Positions 9,834 to 17,684 of a DNA stretch of 28,658 bases are shown here, piece by piece. The stretch spans positions 1 through 28,658 of the forward strand of contig JAPUKV010000195.1 of assembly GCA_027295475.1 (NCBI GenBank), written 5' to 3'. A model generated the notes under the pieces. That model worked only from the letters and a program-made list of their open reading frames with translations. It was not told the origin of the DNA and searched no databases. The stretch is from Pseudomonadota bacterium. Lineage in GTDB: Bacteria; Pseudomonadota; Gammaproteobacteria; Woeseiales; Woeseiaceae. Both the position numbers and the translations under genes were made by a program. Positions within the stretch are counted from its first letter, which is position 1, and the number at the start of each line of letters is the position of its first letter.

Positions 9834-11132
9834 CTAGGCTGCGACGCCATCAACATCATCCACGATGCTGCGGCCCAGGTTGTGCACCATGTACTCGAAC
9901 TCATGGTAAAAATGTTGCAGAAAGCTCTGCACGGGCCAGGCGGCGGCGTCGCCCAAAGCGCATATCGTGTGACCCTCTATCTTGTTGGCAATATCCAGGA
10001 GTTTATCGAGGTCGTCCTGCCGCCCTTTGCCTTCCGTGATTCGTGTCAGCATCCGATACAGCCAGCCTGTGCCTTCGCGGCACGGCGTACACTGTCCACA
10101 GGACTCCACCATGTAGAATCGTGCAATACGTCGCAGCATGTTGACCATGCAGGTCGTTTCGTCCATGACGATCACCGCGCCGGTACCGAACGACGATCCG
10201 GCGTTTTGCAGTGATACGTAGTCCATGGTGCATTCCATGATGATCTCTGCAGGCAGCACTTTTACAGATGACCCCCCTGGAATGACTGCTTTTAGTTTTC
10301 GCCCACCGAGCACCCCGCCGCAGAGATCGAGCAGGTCCTTGAATGGAATACCCATCGGCAACTCGTGGTTACCCGGTTTCTCAACATGGCCTGAAACGGA
10401 AAACTCTGCTGTGCCCCCCGAGCCTTCCGGGCCAAGTGCAGCGAACCAGGCCGCACCATTTCTCATGATCGCAGGCACGCTGGCCAGCGTTTGCGTGTTA
10501 TTGATGGTCGTGGGTTTGCCGTAAAGCCCATAATTCGCCGGAAACGGCGGTTTGAAGCGCGGCTTGCCCTGCTTGCCCTCAAGAGACTCAAGTAACGCGG
10601 TTTCCTCCCCACAAATGTAAGCGCCCGCGCCGATAAAGGTGTGAAGATCGAAATCTATTCCGGATTTTTGAATATTTCTTCCCAGCAAGCCGGCGTCATA
10701 GGCCTCTTTGACGGCCGCTTCGAAGCGTGGCACCGGTTCGTCAATAAACTCGCCGCGTATGTAGTTGTACGCGACTGTCGCTCCCATCGCGTACCCCGCG
10801 ATAGCCATGCCCTCGATCAGGCAATGGGGGTTATAGCGCAATATTTCGCGATCGTGGCACGTACCCGGCTCGCTCTCATCTGAATTGCAGACAAGATATT
10901 TCTGACCCGGGTAATCCTTCGGCATGAAGCTCCACTTGAGCCCGGCCGGGAATCCGGCCCCGCCGCGACCCTTCAAACCAGATGCCTTGACTTCGTCGAC
11001 CACCTGCTCGGGCGTCATTTTTCCCGCGAGTATCTTGCGCCATACGTTGTAGCCGTCGAACTTTTCATAGGTACCGAGCGACCACGAGTCCTTCTCGCCA
11101 AAGGTATTAAAACAAACGAGATTTTGTTCCAT
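9834..11132 (-). CDS. nuoF: NADH-quinone oxidoreductase subunit F (FMN, NADH site)
   Basis: NADH-oxidising flavoprotein of complex I. About 432 aa. Glycine-rich nucleotide and FMN binding segments are present (GRGGAGFPAGLKWSF at about 56-70; GAGAYICGEETALLESLEG at about 168-186). Cluster N3 is bound by Cys345, 348 and 351 in ESCGQCTPCREG plus Cys391 in HTICALGD. I chose ATG 11132, which overlaps the nuoE stop by one base (TGATG); GTG 11135 would add one residue. Together with NuoE and NuoG it forms the NADH dehydrogenase module at the tip of the peripheral arm. Confidence 0.97.
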   Translation of the reverse strand: MEQNLVCFNTFGEKDSWSLGTYEKFDGYNVWRKILAGKMTPEQVVDEVKASGLKGRGGAGFPAGLKWSFMPKDYPGQKYLVCNSDESEPGTCHDREILRYNPHCLIEGMAIAGYAMGATVAYNYIRGEFIDEPVPRFEAAVKEAYDAGLLGRNIQKSGIDFDLHTFIGAGAYICGEETALLESLEGKQGKPRFKPPFPANYGLYGKPTTINNTQTLASVPAIMRNGAAWFAALGPEGSGGTAEFSVSGHVEKPGNHELPMGIPFKDLLDLCGGVLGGRKLKAVIPGGSSVKVLPAEIIMECTMDYVSLQNAGSSFGTGAVIVMDETTCMVNMLRRIARFYMVESCGQCTPCREGTGWLYRMLTRITEGKGRQDDLDKLLDIANKIEGHTICALGDAAAWPVQSFLQHFYHEFEYMVHNLGRSIVDDVDGVAA

Positions 11133-11623
11133 CACTCCAATGCATCCAGAATTTCGTCGACTTTCTCTTTACTGAGGTTCTCGTGGTACTTGTGATCAAC
11201 CATCATCATCGGCGCCCCGCAACAGGCAGCAAGGCATTCCTCTTCCTGCTTAAGATAAACTCGTCCGTCTGCGGTACTTTCACCAAGTTTGATGCCGAGT
11301 TTTGCCTCAACGTGTTCAACGATGTCATCTGCGCCGCGCAGCATGCAGGAAATGTTCGTGCAAATCGCGACGTTATGTCGGCCGACCGGCTTCGTTTGAA
11401 ACATCGAGTAGAACGTCGCGACTTCATACACCTGAATCGTCGGCAGATGCAGATAGTCCGCGACGGCGTTCAATTGTTCGTCGGTAAGGTATCCACCATT
11501 TTCATGTTGCACGGCGTGCAAAGCACCAATGACAGCGGAGCGTTGCCTCTCTTCCGGAAATCGTACTGTCCAGCGATTTATCTCGTCACGCACGTGATCC
11601 GACAGCAAATCGGCTGCGCTCAT
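11132..11623 (-). CDS. nuoE: NADH-quinone oxidoreductase subunit E (2Fe-2S)
   Basis: Thioredoxin-fold 2Fe-2S subunit of the NADH dehydrogenase module, holding cluster N1a next to the FMN of NuoF. 163 aa, the family size. Ligands Cys88 and Cys93 ([11 protein letters not shown]) and Cys130 and Cys134 ([13 protein letters not shown]) have the normal C-x4-C and C-x3-C spacing. ATG start in an ATGA overlap with the nuoD stop codon; its own stop overlaps the nuoF start. Both junctions suggest coupled translation and near-equal expression of D, E and F. Confidence 0.97.
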   Translation of the reverse strand: MSAADLLSDHVRDEINRWTVRFPEERQRSAVIGALHAVQHENGGYLTDEQLNAVADYLHLPTIQVYEVATFYSMFQTKPVGRHNVAICTNISCMLRGADDIVEHVEAKLGIKLGESTADGRVYLKQEEECLAACCGAPMMMVDHKYHENLSKEKVDEILDALE

Positions 11624-12873
11624 CGATCTATCTCACCAAACACGATGTCCTGGGTGCCAATGACGGCGACGACGTCCGCGAGCATGTGCCCTGTCACCAT
11701 TTCCGACATAGCACCAAGATGGGCGAAACCTGCAGCGCGAATTTTGACCCGATAAGGCTTGTTAGCCCCGTCGGAAATCATGTAAACACCGAACTCACCC
11801 TTGGGGTGTTCGATCGCCGCGTAGGCCTCCCCAGCCGGCACGCAGTAACCTTCAGTAAACAATTTAAAATGATGAATGAGCGATTCCATATCGTCTTTCA
11901 TCTCGACGCGCGTCGGCGCAACGATTTTGCGATCCTCCAGCATGACCGGCCCGGGGTTTTCTCTTAACCAGTCGACACACTGCTTGACAATTCTGTTCGC
12001 CTGTCGCATCTCTTCGACGCGAACGAGATAGCGATCATAACAATCGCCGTTAGTGCCAACCGGAATGTCGAAGTCGAGTTGATCATATACTTCGTATGGC
12101 TGTTTTTTCCGCAGATCCCATTCGACGCCGGAACCTCGCAACATTGGACCCGTAAATCCGAGTTGCAATGCCCGTTCCGGGGGCACGACGCCTATGTCGA
12201 CCGTTCGCTGTTTCCAGATTCGGTTGTCAGTCAGCAGGGTTTCGTACTGGTCCACACATGCCGGGAACTTTTCGGTGAATGCATCAATGAAATCGAGTAA
12301 CGATCCTTCCCGAATGGCATTGAGCTTCGCGACTGATTTCTTGCTACGCCATTTCGAGGCCTGGTATTTCGGCATCGATTCCGGCAGGTCCCGATAAACG
12401 CCGCCGGGTCGATAATAGGTCGCATGCATGCGCGTTCCGGAGACGGCTTCGTAACAATCCATCAGATCTTCACGCTCACGGAAGCAATACAGGAATATTG
12501 TCATCGCGCCGATATCGAGTCCGTGTGCACCGAGCCAGAACAGGTGGTTCAGGATGCGGGTGATCTCATCGAACAGGACACGGATGTATTGCGCCCTAAT
12601 CGGTGGCGTGATGCCGAGCAGCTTTTCGATCGCCAGGACGTAGCCGTGCTCGTTGCATATCATCGAGATATAGTCGAGCCTGTCCATGTAGCCGATGCTT
12701 TGGTTGTAAGGTTTGGACTCTGCCAGTTTTTCGGTAGCACGGTGCAACAGCCCGACGTGCGGATCGGCACTATGGATGACTTCGCCGTCCATCTCGAGAA
12801 CCAGCCGTAAAACGCCATGTGCCGCCGGGTGCTGCGGCCCGAAATTCATCGTGAAAGTCTGGATCTCAGGCAT
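11620..12873 (-). CDS. nuoD: NADH-quinone oxidoreductase subunit D (49 kDa homologue)
   Basis: Peripheral subunit related to the large subunit of NiFe hydrogenases; with NuoB it forms the quinone headgroup site. 417 aa. The GPQHPAAHG segment (12-20) with the conserved histidines, the [12 protein letters not shown] motif, and the C-terminal [29 protein letters not shown] are all present. Nickel-binding cysteines of hydrogenases are absent, as expected. nuoD is a separate gene here, overlapping nuoC by 8 nt, whereas E. coli has a fused nuoCD. ATG start. Confidence 0.97.
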   Translation of the reverse strand: MPEIQTFTMNFGPQHPAAHGVLRLVLEMDGEVIHSADPHVGLLHRATEKLAESKPYNQSIGYMDRLDYISMICNEHGYVLAIEKLLGITPPIRAQYIRVLFDEITRILNHLFWLGAHGLDIGAMTIFLYCFREREDLMDCYEAVSGTRMHATYYRPGGVYRDLPESMPKYQASKWRSKKSVAKLNAIREGSLLDFIDAFTEKFPACVDQYETLLTDNRIWKQRTVDIGVVPPERALQLGFTGPMLRGSGVEWDLRKKQPYEVYDQLDFDIPVGTNGDCYDRYLVRVEEMRQANRIVKQCVDWLRENPGPVMLEDRKIVAPTRVEMKDDMESLIHHFKLFTEGYCVPAGEAYAAIEHPKGEFGVYMISDGANKPYRVKIRAAGFAHLGAMSEMVTGHMLADVVAVIGTQDIVFGEIDR

Positions 12874-13570
12874 CGCCCGCCTCGTCCCTGAGTCCTGCGG
12901 AATACTGGCTGTCGTCCCGGATAACTTTTGGCACCAGGGTCCGCGGCTCTATGGTGACAGGCTGATACACAACGCGTCCCTTGTCCGGGTCGTACGTAAC
13001 TTCGACGTTGCCTATCAACGGGAAGTCCTTCCTGAACGGATGACCAATAAAGCCGTAGTCGGTCAAGATCCGCCGGAGGTCCGGGTGCCCTTCGAACAGA
13101 ATGCCGAACAGGTCGAAGGTTTCCCGCTCGAACCAGTTGGCGGAATTCCAGATGTCGACAACGGACTTCACGATGGGCGGATTGGCGTCACCTGTAAATA
13201 TGCGCAGGCGCAGACGGGCATTGTTCTTGAGCGACAATAAATGATAGACGACTGCAAACCGCTCGGGGTCGAACGTATCAGCCTCGTCGAGAATCACCGG
13301 CTCGCACTCGACACCGCGGCTGTAGCCGCTTCCCGCTGCACTCTGCGTAGTCCATTCATCAGAACCATAGGTCAGATAATCGACACCACATACGTCAACG
13401 AGCATTTCGAAATGAAAATCCGGTTCGTCGCGCAAGGCTCTCGCGACTTCGATAAGGTCATCCTTATCAAGTTGATAGGTCAGCTCACCACAAATCGATT
13501 CGACTCGCGTGAGCTTCTGCTCGAATCGAGCATCGATCCGAGCGGCCAAAGTCTCGTTGGTATTACTCAT
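12866..13570 (-). CDS. nuoC: NADH-quinone oxidoreductase subunit C (30 kDa homologue)
   Basis: Peripheral-arm subunit that packs against NuoD and NuoI and has no redox cofactor. 234 aa. The family signature [22 protein letters not shown] (about 148-169) followed by [17 protein letters not shown] is intact. A hydrophilic stretch (about 70-102, rich in S, G, D and E) sits between the first beta region and [10 protein letters not shown] and looks like a lineage-specific insertion. ATG start, 11 nt after nuoB. Its stop lies inside nuoD, an 8-nt overlap that may be a relic or forerunner of the CD fusion seen in enterics (inference). Confidence 0.96.
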   Translation of the reverse strand: MSNTNETLAARIDARFEQKLTRVESICGELTYQLDKDDLIEVARALRDEPDFHFEMLVDVCGVDYLTYGSDEWTTQSAAGSGYSRGVECEPVILDEADTFDPERFAVVYHLLSLKNNARLRLRIFTGDANPPIVKSVVDIWNSANWFERETFDLFGILFEGHPDLRRILTDYGFIGHPFRKDFPLIGNVEVTYDPDKGRVVYQPVTIEPRTLVPKVIRDDSQYSAGLRDEAGDA

Positions 13571-13581
13571 TCTCTTGGTTT

Positions 13582-14067
13582 CTACCTGGCTATCGTATTC
13601 GTACGCCGAATCTTGTTTTGCAGCTGGAGCAAGCCATATATCAGCGCTTCTGCGGTTGGTGGACAGCCAGGTACATATATGTCCACCGGTATCACACGGT
13701 CACAACCACGGACTACCGAATACGAGTAATGGTAATAACCGCCGCCATTTGCACAGGACCCCATCGATACGACCCAGCGGGGCTCCGGCATCTGGTCATA
13801 TACCTTTCTCAGGGCCGGCGCCATTTTGTTACAAAGTGTTCCCGCAACGATCATCACATCCGACTGGCGCGGGCTTGGGCGGAAAATGATGCCAAACCGA
13901 TCGAGGTCGTACCGCGCCGCACCGGCGTGCATCATTTCGACGGCGCAACAAGCCAATCCGAATGTCATGGGCCACATTGATCCGGTTCGTGCCCAGTTCA
14001 TCACGGTATCGACACCGGCTACGAGGAAGCCTTTTTGTTGAAGGCTCTGCCCGTCTCCCTGAGTCAT
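13582..14067 (-). CDS. nuoB: NADH-quinone oxidoreductase subunit B (cluster N2)
   Basis: Carries the terminal 4Fe-4S cluster N2, which reduces quinone at the NuoB/NuoD interface. From ATG 14067 it is 161 aa. The cluster ligands are the unusual tandem Cys40-Cys41 ([11 protein letters not shown]), Cys105 ([15 protein letters not shown]) and Cys135 ([10 protein letters not shown]). I chose ATG 14067 because homologues begin shortly before [19 protein letters not shown] and an AGGT lies about 3-7 nt upstream. In-frame GTG codons at 14139 and 14118 would give up to 24 more residues and would overlap nuoA, which looks less likely. Start confidence is moderate; identity is very high. Confidence 0.96.
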   Translation of the reverse strand: MTQGDGQSLQQKGFLVAGVDTVMNWARTGSMWPMTFGLACCAVEMMHAGAARYDLDRFGIIFRPSPRQSDVMIVAGTLCNKMAPALRKVYDQMPEPRWVVSMGSCANGGGYYHYSYSVVRGCDRVIPVDIYVPGCPPTAEALIYGLLQLQNKIRRTNTIAR

Positions 14068-14108
14068 CGTACCTGCAGTCAGATCAGAGCGGGTTTCGGC
14101 TGCGTTAC

Positions 14109-14465
14109 TCAATCCCACTCGAGCGCCCCTTTTTTCCACTCATAGATAAACCCGACAACCAGGACGGCCAGGAAGATGCCCATCGCGATCAGCCCGAATC
14201 CCCCTACCGCATCCAGTGATACAGCCCAGGGAAACAGGAACGCGATTTCGAGATCGAAAATTATGAAGAGAATGGCTACGAGGTAGTAACGCACATCGAA
14301 TTTCGTGCGCGAATCTTCAAATGGCTCGAAGCCGCATTCATAGGGTGACAGCTTTTCATCGTATTTCTTGCCGCTGCCGATCAGAAAACCCAGCGTCATG
14401 AGCAGCACACCGATCCCGGCGGCTACCGCCAGAAAAATTAGTACGGGCAAGTAATTTTGCAGCAT
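14109..14465 (-). CDS. nuoA: NADH-quinone oxidoreductase subunit A
   Basis: First gene of the complex I operon. Small membrane subunit (ND3 homologue), 118 aa with three transmembrane helices. The conserved loop between helices 1 and 2, [24 protein letters not shown], includes the Cys and acidic residues that line the quinone channel. The second helix contains [17 protein letters not shown] with the conserved acidic residues. ATG start; only a weak purine-rich element (AAAGA) precedes it. A candidate promoter lies about 50 nt upstream. Confidence 0.97.
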   Translation of the reverse strand: MLQNYLPVLIFLAVAAGIGVLLMTLGFLIGSGKKYDEKLSPYECGFEPFEDSRTKFDVRYYLVAILFIIFDLEIAFLFPWAVSLDAVGGFGLIAMGIFLAVLVVGFIYEWKKGALEWD

Positions 14466-14512
14466 TCTTTGTTATCGAAGCGATGTGTGGTTGAAGCCCA
14501 AATTTAGCGCTT

Positions 14513-14540
14513 ATTGTATCAGTCAGGCTTGTACGGTTAA
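14513..14540 (-). promoter_or_regulatory. Candidate promoter of the nuo operon
   Basis: On the minus strand TTAACC (14540-14535) is followed after 16 nt by TACAAT (14518-14513), a -10 with five of six consensus bases. Initiation near 14506 would give a 5' leader of about 40 nt before nuoA. It is the best match I see in the spacer upstream of nuoA, but it is judged by eye only and the -35 is weak. Read-through from secG and tRNA-Leu is an alternative source of nuo transcription. Confidence 0.35.
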
Positions 14541-14740
14541 CAGCCCTTGAGGCAATGTATGTGCCGATTTTTTGCTGTGGAATATACGTAAGGCTTTATC
14601 GTGGGGCTGGCTGCAAGTCCAAACAATGCAGCACGCGGGGCCCGGGATCGCCCCTCGTCCGCCAGATACACGTCCTCAAGTTTGAGATGGCCTTTCTACG
14701 GATACGTGCTTCGGCCGGTAGCCTTGTCGCAGGACCACGC

Positions 14741-14753
14741 CTCGCCCGTCAGG
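14741..14753. repeat. Partial match to the REP-like repeat
   Basis: CTCGCCCGTCAGG on the plus strand is identical to 27516-27528 of the dnaJ-dapB repeat pair, but the second half of the palindrome (GACGGGC) is replaced by CAGGTGA. It may be a degenerate or truncated copy in the spacer between tRNA-Leu and nuoA; chance similarity cannot be ruled out. Confidence 0.35.
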
Positions 14754-14838
14754 CAGGTGAATGCTCCTGCAACGCCTGCACTCCCACCATCCATGGCGGT
14801 CGGACCGCGCCTGCAGCTGACAATAGATATCTTGAGAA

Positions 14839-14923
14839 TGGTGCTCTGGGCGAGACTCGAACTCGCACGGCTTACGCCACTGCCCCCTCAAGACAGCGTG
14901 TCTACCAATTCCACCACCAGAGC
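14839..14923 (-). tRNA. tRNA-Leu, anticodon GAG
   Basis: An 85-nt class II tRNA on the minus strand. The acceptor stem GCTCTGG pairs with CCAGAGC, followed by A and an encoded CCA (14841-14839). The anticodon loop TTGAGGG gives GAG, reading CUC and CUU leucine codons. A long variable arm (GGC-GTAA-GCC) and a T arm GCGAG-TTCGAGT-CTCGC are present. It begins 26 nt after the secG stop and is probably cotranscribed with it, as leuU (also GAG) follows secG in E. coli. Confidence 0.96.
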
Positions 14924-14949
14924 CGTGTGATTGTCTTAACGCTAATCTG

Positions 14950-15411
14950 TTATTGCTCGCCGTCATCTTCGACGGGTTCGTCGAACTCGAGTGACGGCAT
15001 CTCGCTATCGTCTGCCGCCGGACCGGAACCTTCGAGCCCGGGCAACTCTGGAAATTCCCCAACGTCAGACAATTCTCCGCCGTCGGATGAACCATCGGTT
15101 CCCGTCAACTCGGGCTCCAGCGGCGCCTCAAGTACCCGTGCGTCCTCCAGGAGACTTTCGGGACCGGTCGAGCGCTGGCTGCTCATATAGGCGAGTGTCA
15201 GGCTGCTGGCAAAGAATACAGTCGCCAGGACAGCCGTCGCTCTGGAAAAAAAGTTCGACGAGCCTCGGGCGCCAAAAACAGTGCCGGACGCACCGGCGCC
15301 GAACGCCGCGCCTGCATCAGCGCCCTTGCCGCGCTGCAGGAGCACCAGAACGATTATCAACACAGCCACAAGTGTATGGCCTATGAGCACCGCAGATTGC
15401 ATTGTGTTCAT
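14950..15411 (-). CDS. secG: Protein translocase subunit SecG with long acidic tail
   Basis: Accessory subunit of the SecYEG channel in the inner membrane. About 153 aa. The N-terminal 80 residues are typical: transmembrane helix 1 (LIGHTLVAVLIIVLVLLQ), the GKGADAGAAFGAGASGTVFGARGSSNFFSRAT loop, and helix 2 (AVLATVFFASSLTLAYM). The remaining roughly 75 residues are a low-complexity tail rich in D, E, G, S and P with almost no basic residues, longer than in E. coli SecG (110 aa). Two tandem ATGs exist (15414 and 15411); I chose 15411 because GAGG then sits 5 nt upstream. It lies 7 nt after tpiA and is followed by tRNA-Leu. Confidence 0.94.
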   Translation of the reverse strand: MNTMQSAVLIGHTLVAVLIIVLVLLQRGKGADAGAAFGAGASGTVFGARGSSNFFSRATAVLATVFFASSLTLAYMSSQRSTGPESLLEDARVLEAPLEPELTGTDGSSDGGELSDVGEFPELPGLEGSGPAADDSEMPSLEFDEPVEDDGEQ

Positions 15412-15418
15412 CATTACC

Positions 15419-16180
15419 TCAAACGAGCGATGCCGCTGCTGCAGCGATCGCCAAAAAGTCGGCTGCCTTCAGTGAAGCGCCACCGATCAATCCGCCATCA
15501 ATATCAGGCATGGTAAAGAGTCCGACCGCATTGTCCCCTTTTACGCTACCGCCATACAGTATTTGAATGGCCGAGGCCATTTCTTCGCTGCGAGACGACA
15601 TCGCCGCACGAATGTGGCTATGCACGTCCTGGGCCTGCTCCGGGCTTGCGGTTCGCCCGGTGCCAATTGCCCAGACCGGTTCATAGGCAATGACCGCCGT
15701 CTTGAACGACTCGACCCCGGCTGCGTCCAGAACCGCATTCAGCTGTGCATCGATGACCGCCGCCGTCTGCTCAGCTTCGCGCTCTTCCAGGGTCTCGCCG
15801 ACACACAAGATCGGCTTCAGGCCCTCGGAGAGTGCTGCCATGAATTTGGCGGCAACGATCTCGCTCGATTCTCCCATCATCGCACGCCGTTCGGAGTGGC
15901 CGACGATGACGTACTCGCAGCCGATCTCGCTGAGCATGCCCGCTGATACCTCACCGGTGTAAGCACCAGACTCGTGTTGAGAGACATTCTGGGCGCCGAG
16001 AGACAATGCCGTCCCGGCAAGCTTCTGCGCCAACTCTCCGAGATACGGATACGGTGGGCAGATCAGCAGCTTGACGGATTCCGACTGCGGCATGCCCGTC
16101 AGGATGCCGTATGTCAGCTCGGCATTGGCGGCCGCACTGCCATTCATTTTCCAATTGCCAGCGACGAGGAAATCGCGCAT
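15419..16180 (-). CDS. tpiA: Triosephosphate isomerase
   Basis: Interconverts dihydroxyacetone phosphate and glyceraldehyde 3-phosphate in glycolysis and gluconeogenesis; cytoplasmic TIM barrel. 253 aa. Catalytic residues are all visible: Lys11 (AGNWKMNG), His95 (VIVGHSERR) and Glu167 (VIAYEPVWAIGTG, including the phosphate-gripping loop 6). The phosphate-binding ILYGGSVKGDN (about 207-217) and LIGGASLKAADF motifs are intact. ATG start with GGGTG 4 nt upstream. It follows glmM by 157 nt, which contain a candidate promoter and a very long hairpin, so it may be expressed partly independently of glmM. Confidence 0.97.
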   Translation of the reverse strand: MRDFLVAGNWKMNGSAAANAELTYGILTGMPQSESVKLLICPPYPYLGELAQKLAGTALSLGAQNVSQHESGAYTGEVSAGMLSEIGCEYVIVGHSERRAMMGESSEIVAAKFMAALSEGLKPILCVGETLEEREAEQTAAVIDAQLNAVLDAAGVESFKTAVIAYEPVWAIGTGRTASPEQAQDVHSHIRAAMSSRSEEMASAIQILYGGSVKGDNAVGLFTMPDIDGGLIGGASLKAADFLAIAAAAASLV

Positions 16181-16205
16181 AGCTCACCCGTTTATCCGTT
16201 AGTAT

Positions 16206-16269
16206 GGAACCTATCTAACAAACCCGCATAGGCAGCTTCGCGGCCATGCGGGTTTGTTAGACAGGTTCC
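16206..16269 (-). terminator. Long hairpin between glmM and tpiA (terminator or leader structure)
   Basis: Two 24-nt arms (16206-16229 and 16246-16269) are reverse complements except for one position (16213/16262), which is a G-U pair in minus-strand RNA but an A-C mismatch in plus-strand RNA. The 16-nt loop also folds (GGC/GCC, then GC-GAA-GC at the tip). The centre has the form of a bidirectional intrinsic terminator: ACAAACCCGCAT on one side and ATGCGGGTTTGT on the other. Its outer edge is 25 nt from the tpiA ATG. It could end glmM transcription, act in the tpiA leader, or be a copy of a dispersed inverted-repeat element. Confidence 0.7.
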
Positions 16270-16281
16270 TGAAGGCGCGCA

Positions 16282-16310
16282 AGGATACCGGTGCGTGCCC
16301 TGCAAATCAA
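16282..16310 (-). promoter_or_regulatory. Candidate tpiA promoter upstream of the long hairpin
   Basis: On the minus strand TTGATT (16310-16305), 17 nt spacer, then TATCCT (16287-16282); each hexamer matches four of six consensus bases. If used, the transcript would start just before the 64-nt hairpin and carry it in the tpiA 5' leader. Identified by eye and unproven. Confidence 0.3.
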
Positions 16311-16337
16311 CGAGGTTCAGCTAGTAATCCGTCAATA

Positions 16338-17684
16338 TCAACTTGACCGTGTACCAGCTGCTTCGGCAACGACGGCGGCAAGCCTTTCGGCAAGATGCAA
16401 TACCTGGTTTTCGCTTTCTCCTTCGACCATGACTCGAATCACCGGCTCGGTACCGGATGCACGCAACACAACACGCCCGGAATCAGCCAACTCGCCTTCG
16501 ACCTGGCTGATGGCCTCCTGAATCTTGCTGGACTTGGACGGATCCAGGCTTTTTTCCGTTCGCACGTTGAGCATTGTCTGCGGGTATTTCGCCATGCCCT
16601 CGGATAGCTTCGACAAGGTCTTGCCTGTTGTTTTCATCACGGCGAGCACCTGCAGCGCGGCGATCAGTCCGTCGCCTGTCGTCGTGCGGTCGAGACAAAT
16701 GACGTGTCCTGATGTTTCTCCGCCAATGATGCCGCCGGTCTCATAAAGCGTTTCCAGCACATACCGGTCTCCGACACGGGCCCGGCGGAATTCGATGTCA
16801 TGTTTATCGAGTGCACGTTCGAGGCCGAGATTGCTCATAACCGTTCCAACCACGGGACCTTTTAAAACCCCTTCCCGCTGGCGGGCCGTCGCAAGAATAT
16901 AGAGGAGTTGATCGCCGTCTACGGTCTGGCCGAGTTCGTCGACCATCACGACGCGATCACCGTCCCCGTCCAGTGCGATGCCGGCATCGGCCCTGACTGC
17001 CGGGACGGTCAGTTGCAGTAACTCCGGGTGAGTCGAGCCGCAGCCATCATTGATATTGCGACCGTTCGGTGAGCAACCAATCGGAATGACCTCCGCGCCC
17101 AACTCTGCCAACGTTCTGGGCCCGACTTTATAGCCGGCGCCATTCGCGCCGTCGAAAACGACCTTGACGTCGTCCAGATCCAGGTCATCGGGAAATGTCG
17201 AGGCACAAAATTCCTGATAGCGTACACGCGCAGTGTCGATTCGTTTGGCGCTGCCCAAGGACTGCGATTCCAGTGTAATGGCAGGTTGACCGAGAAAGCG
17301 CTCGATCTCGAGTTCCACGTCATCCGACAATTTCGCCCCGGCCCCGTCAAAAAACTTGATGCCGTTATCCTCATAACGGTTATGTGACGCGCTAATCACA
17401 ACGCCGAGGCTTGCTTCAAAACACTGGGTCAGGTAGGCGATTCCCGGTGTCGGCAATGGCCCGAGCAACAGGACATCGGCACCTGCAGCCACGAATCCCG
17501 CTTCGAGTGCCGACTCAAACATGTAGCCGGAAAGCCTCGTGTCTTTGCCAATGAGAACGGTGCCGCCGGTTGGAACGAGTACCTGTGCGGCAGCACTTGC
17601 CAGGCGAAGCGCAAAATCGGCGCTCATCGGGTCTTTGCCAACCGCGCCCCGGACTCCATCCGTTCCAAAGAATCTCTTGGTCAT
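16338..17684 (-). CDS. glmM: Phosphoglucosamine mutase
   Basis: Converts glucosamine 6-phosphate to glucosamine 1-phosphate on the route to UDP-GlcNAc for peptidoglycan and LPS; cytoplasmic. 448 aa. The N-terminal RFFGTDGVRG, the phosphoserine loop VVISASHNRYEDNGIKFF (catalytic Ser100), the metal-binding DGDGDR (239-244), a GGETSGH sugar-binding motif and the C-terminal phosphate-binding RASGTEPVIRVMVEG (408 on) are all present. The residue after SHN is Arg where Pro is usual, a minor deviation. The ATG overlaps the folP stop (ATGA), so translation is probably coupled. It follows the conserved ftsH-folP-glmM order. Confidence 0.97.
   Translation of the reverse strand: MTKRFFGTDGVRGAVGKDPMSADFALRLASAAAQVLVPTGGTVLIGKDTRLSGYMFESALEAGFVAAGADVLLLGPLPTPGIAYLTQCFEASLGVVISASHNRYEDNGIKFFDGAGAKLSDDVELEIERFLGQPAITLESQSLGSAKRIDTARVRYQEFCASTFPDDLDLDDVKVVFDGANGAGYKVGPRTLAELGAEVIPIGCSPNGRNINDGCGSTHPELLQLTVPAVRADAGIALDGDGDRVVMVDELGQTVDGDQLLYILATARQREGVLKGPVVGTVMSNLGLERALDKHDIEFRRARVGDRYVLETLYETGGIIGGETSGHVICLDRTTTGDGLIAALQVLAVMKTTGKTLSKLSEGMAKYPQTMLNVRTEKSLDPSKSSKIQEAISQVEGELADSGRVVLRASGTEPVIRVMVEGESENQVLHLAERLAAVVAEAAGTRSS

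Larger units (their letters stand above)
14466..14838. other. 373-nt intergenic region between tRNA-Leu and nuoA
   Basis: No convincing gene is present. The segment next to nuoA (14466-14560) is AT-richer and holds the candidate promoter. The rest is GC-rich and contains several short palindromes: GCGGT-CCG-ACCGC near 14800, CTCAA-GT-TTGAG near 14680, and GGGGC...GCCCC near 14637-14655. It also has a 13-nt match (14741-14753) to the REP-like repeat near dnaJ. None of the hairpins is followed by a U-run, so no intrinsic terminator for tRNA-Leu is clear. Plus-strand open frames crossing this region run through the tRNA and are considered spurious. Confidence 0.6.

Noticed and set aside
14676..15095. 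Minus-strand open frame of 139 codons overlapping secG and tRNA-Leu
   Set aside because: Out of frame with secG and includes the tRNA; the peptide is typical of tRNA mis-translation.
14555..15190. Plus-strand open frame of 211 codons across tRNA-Leu and secG
   Set aside because: It runs antisense through the tRNA (producing the familiar GETRTRT artefact) and into secG, and has no ribosome binding site.
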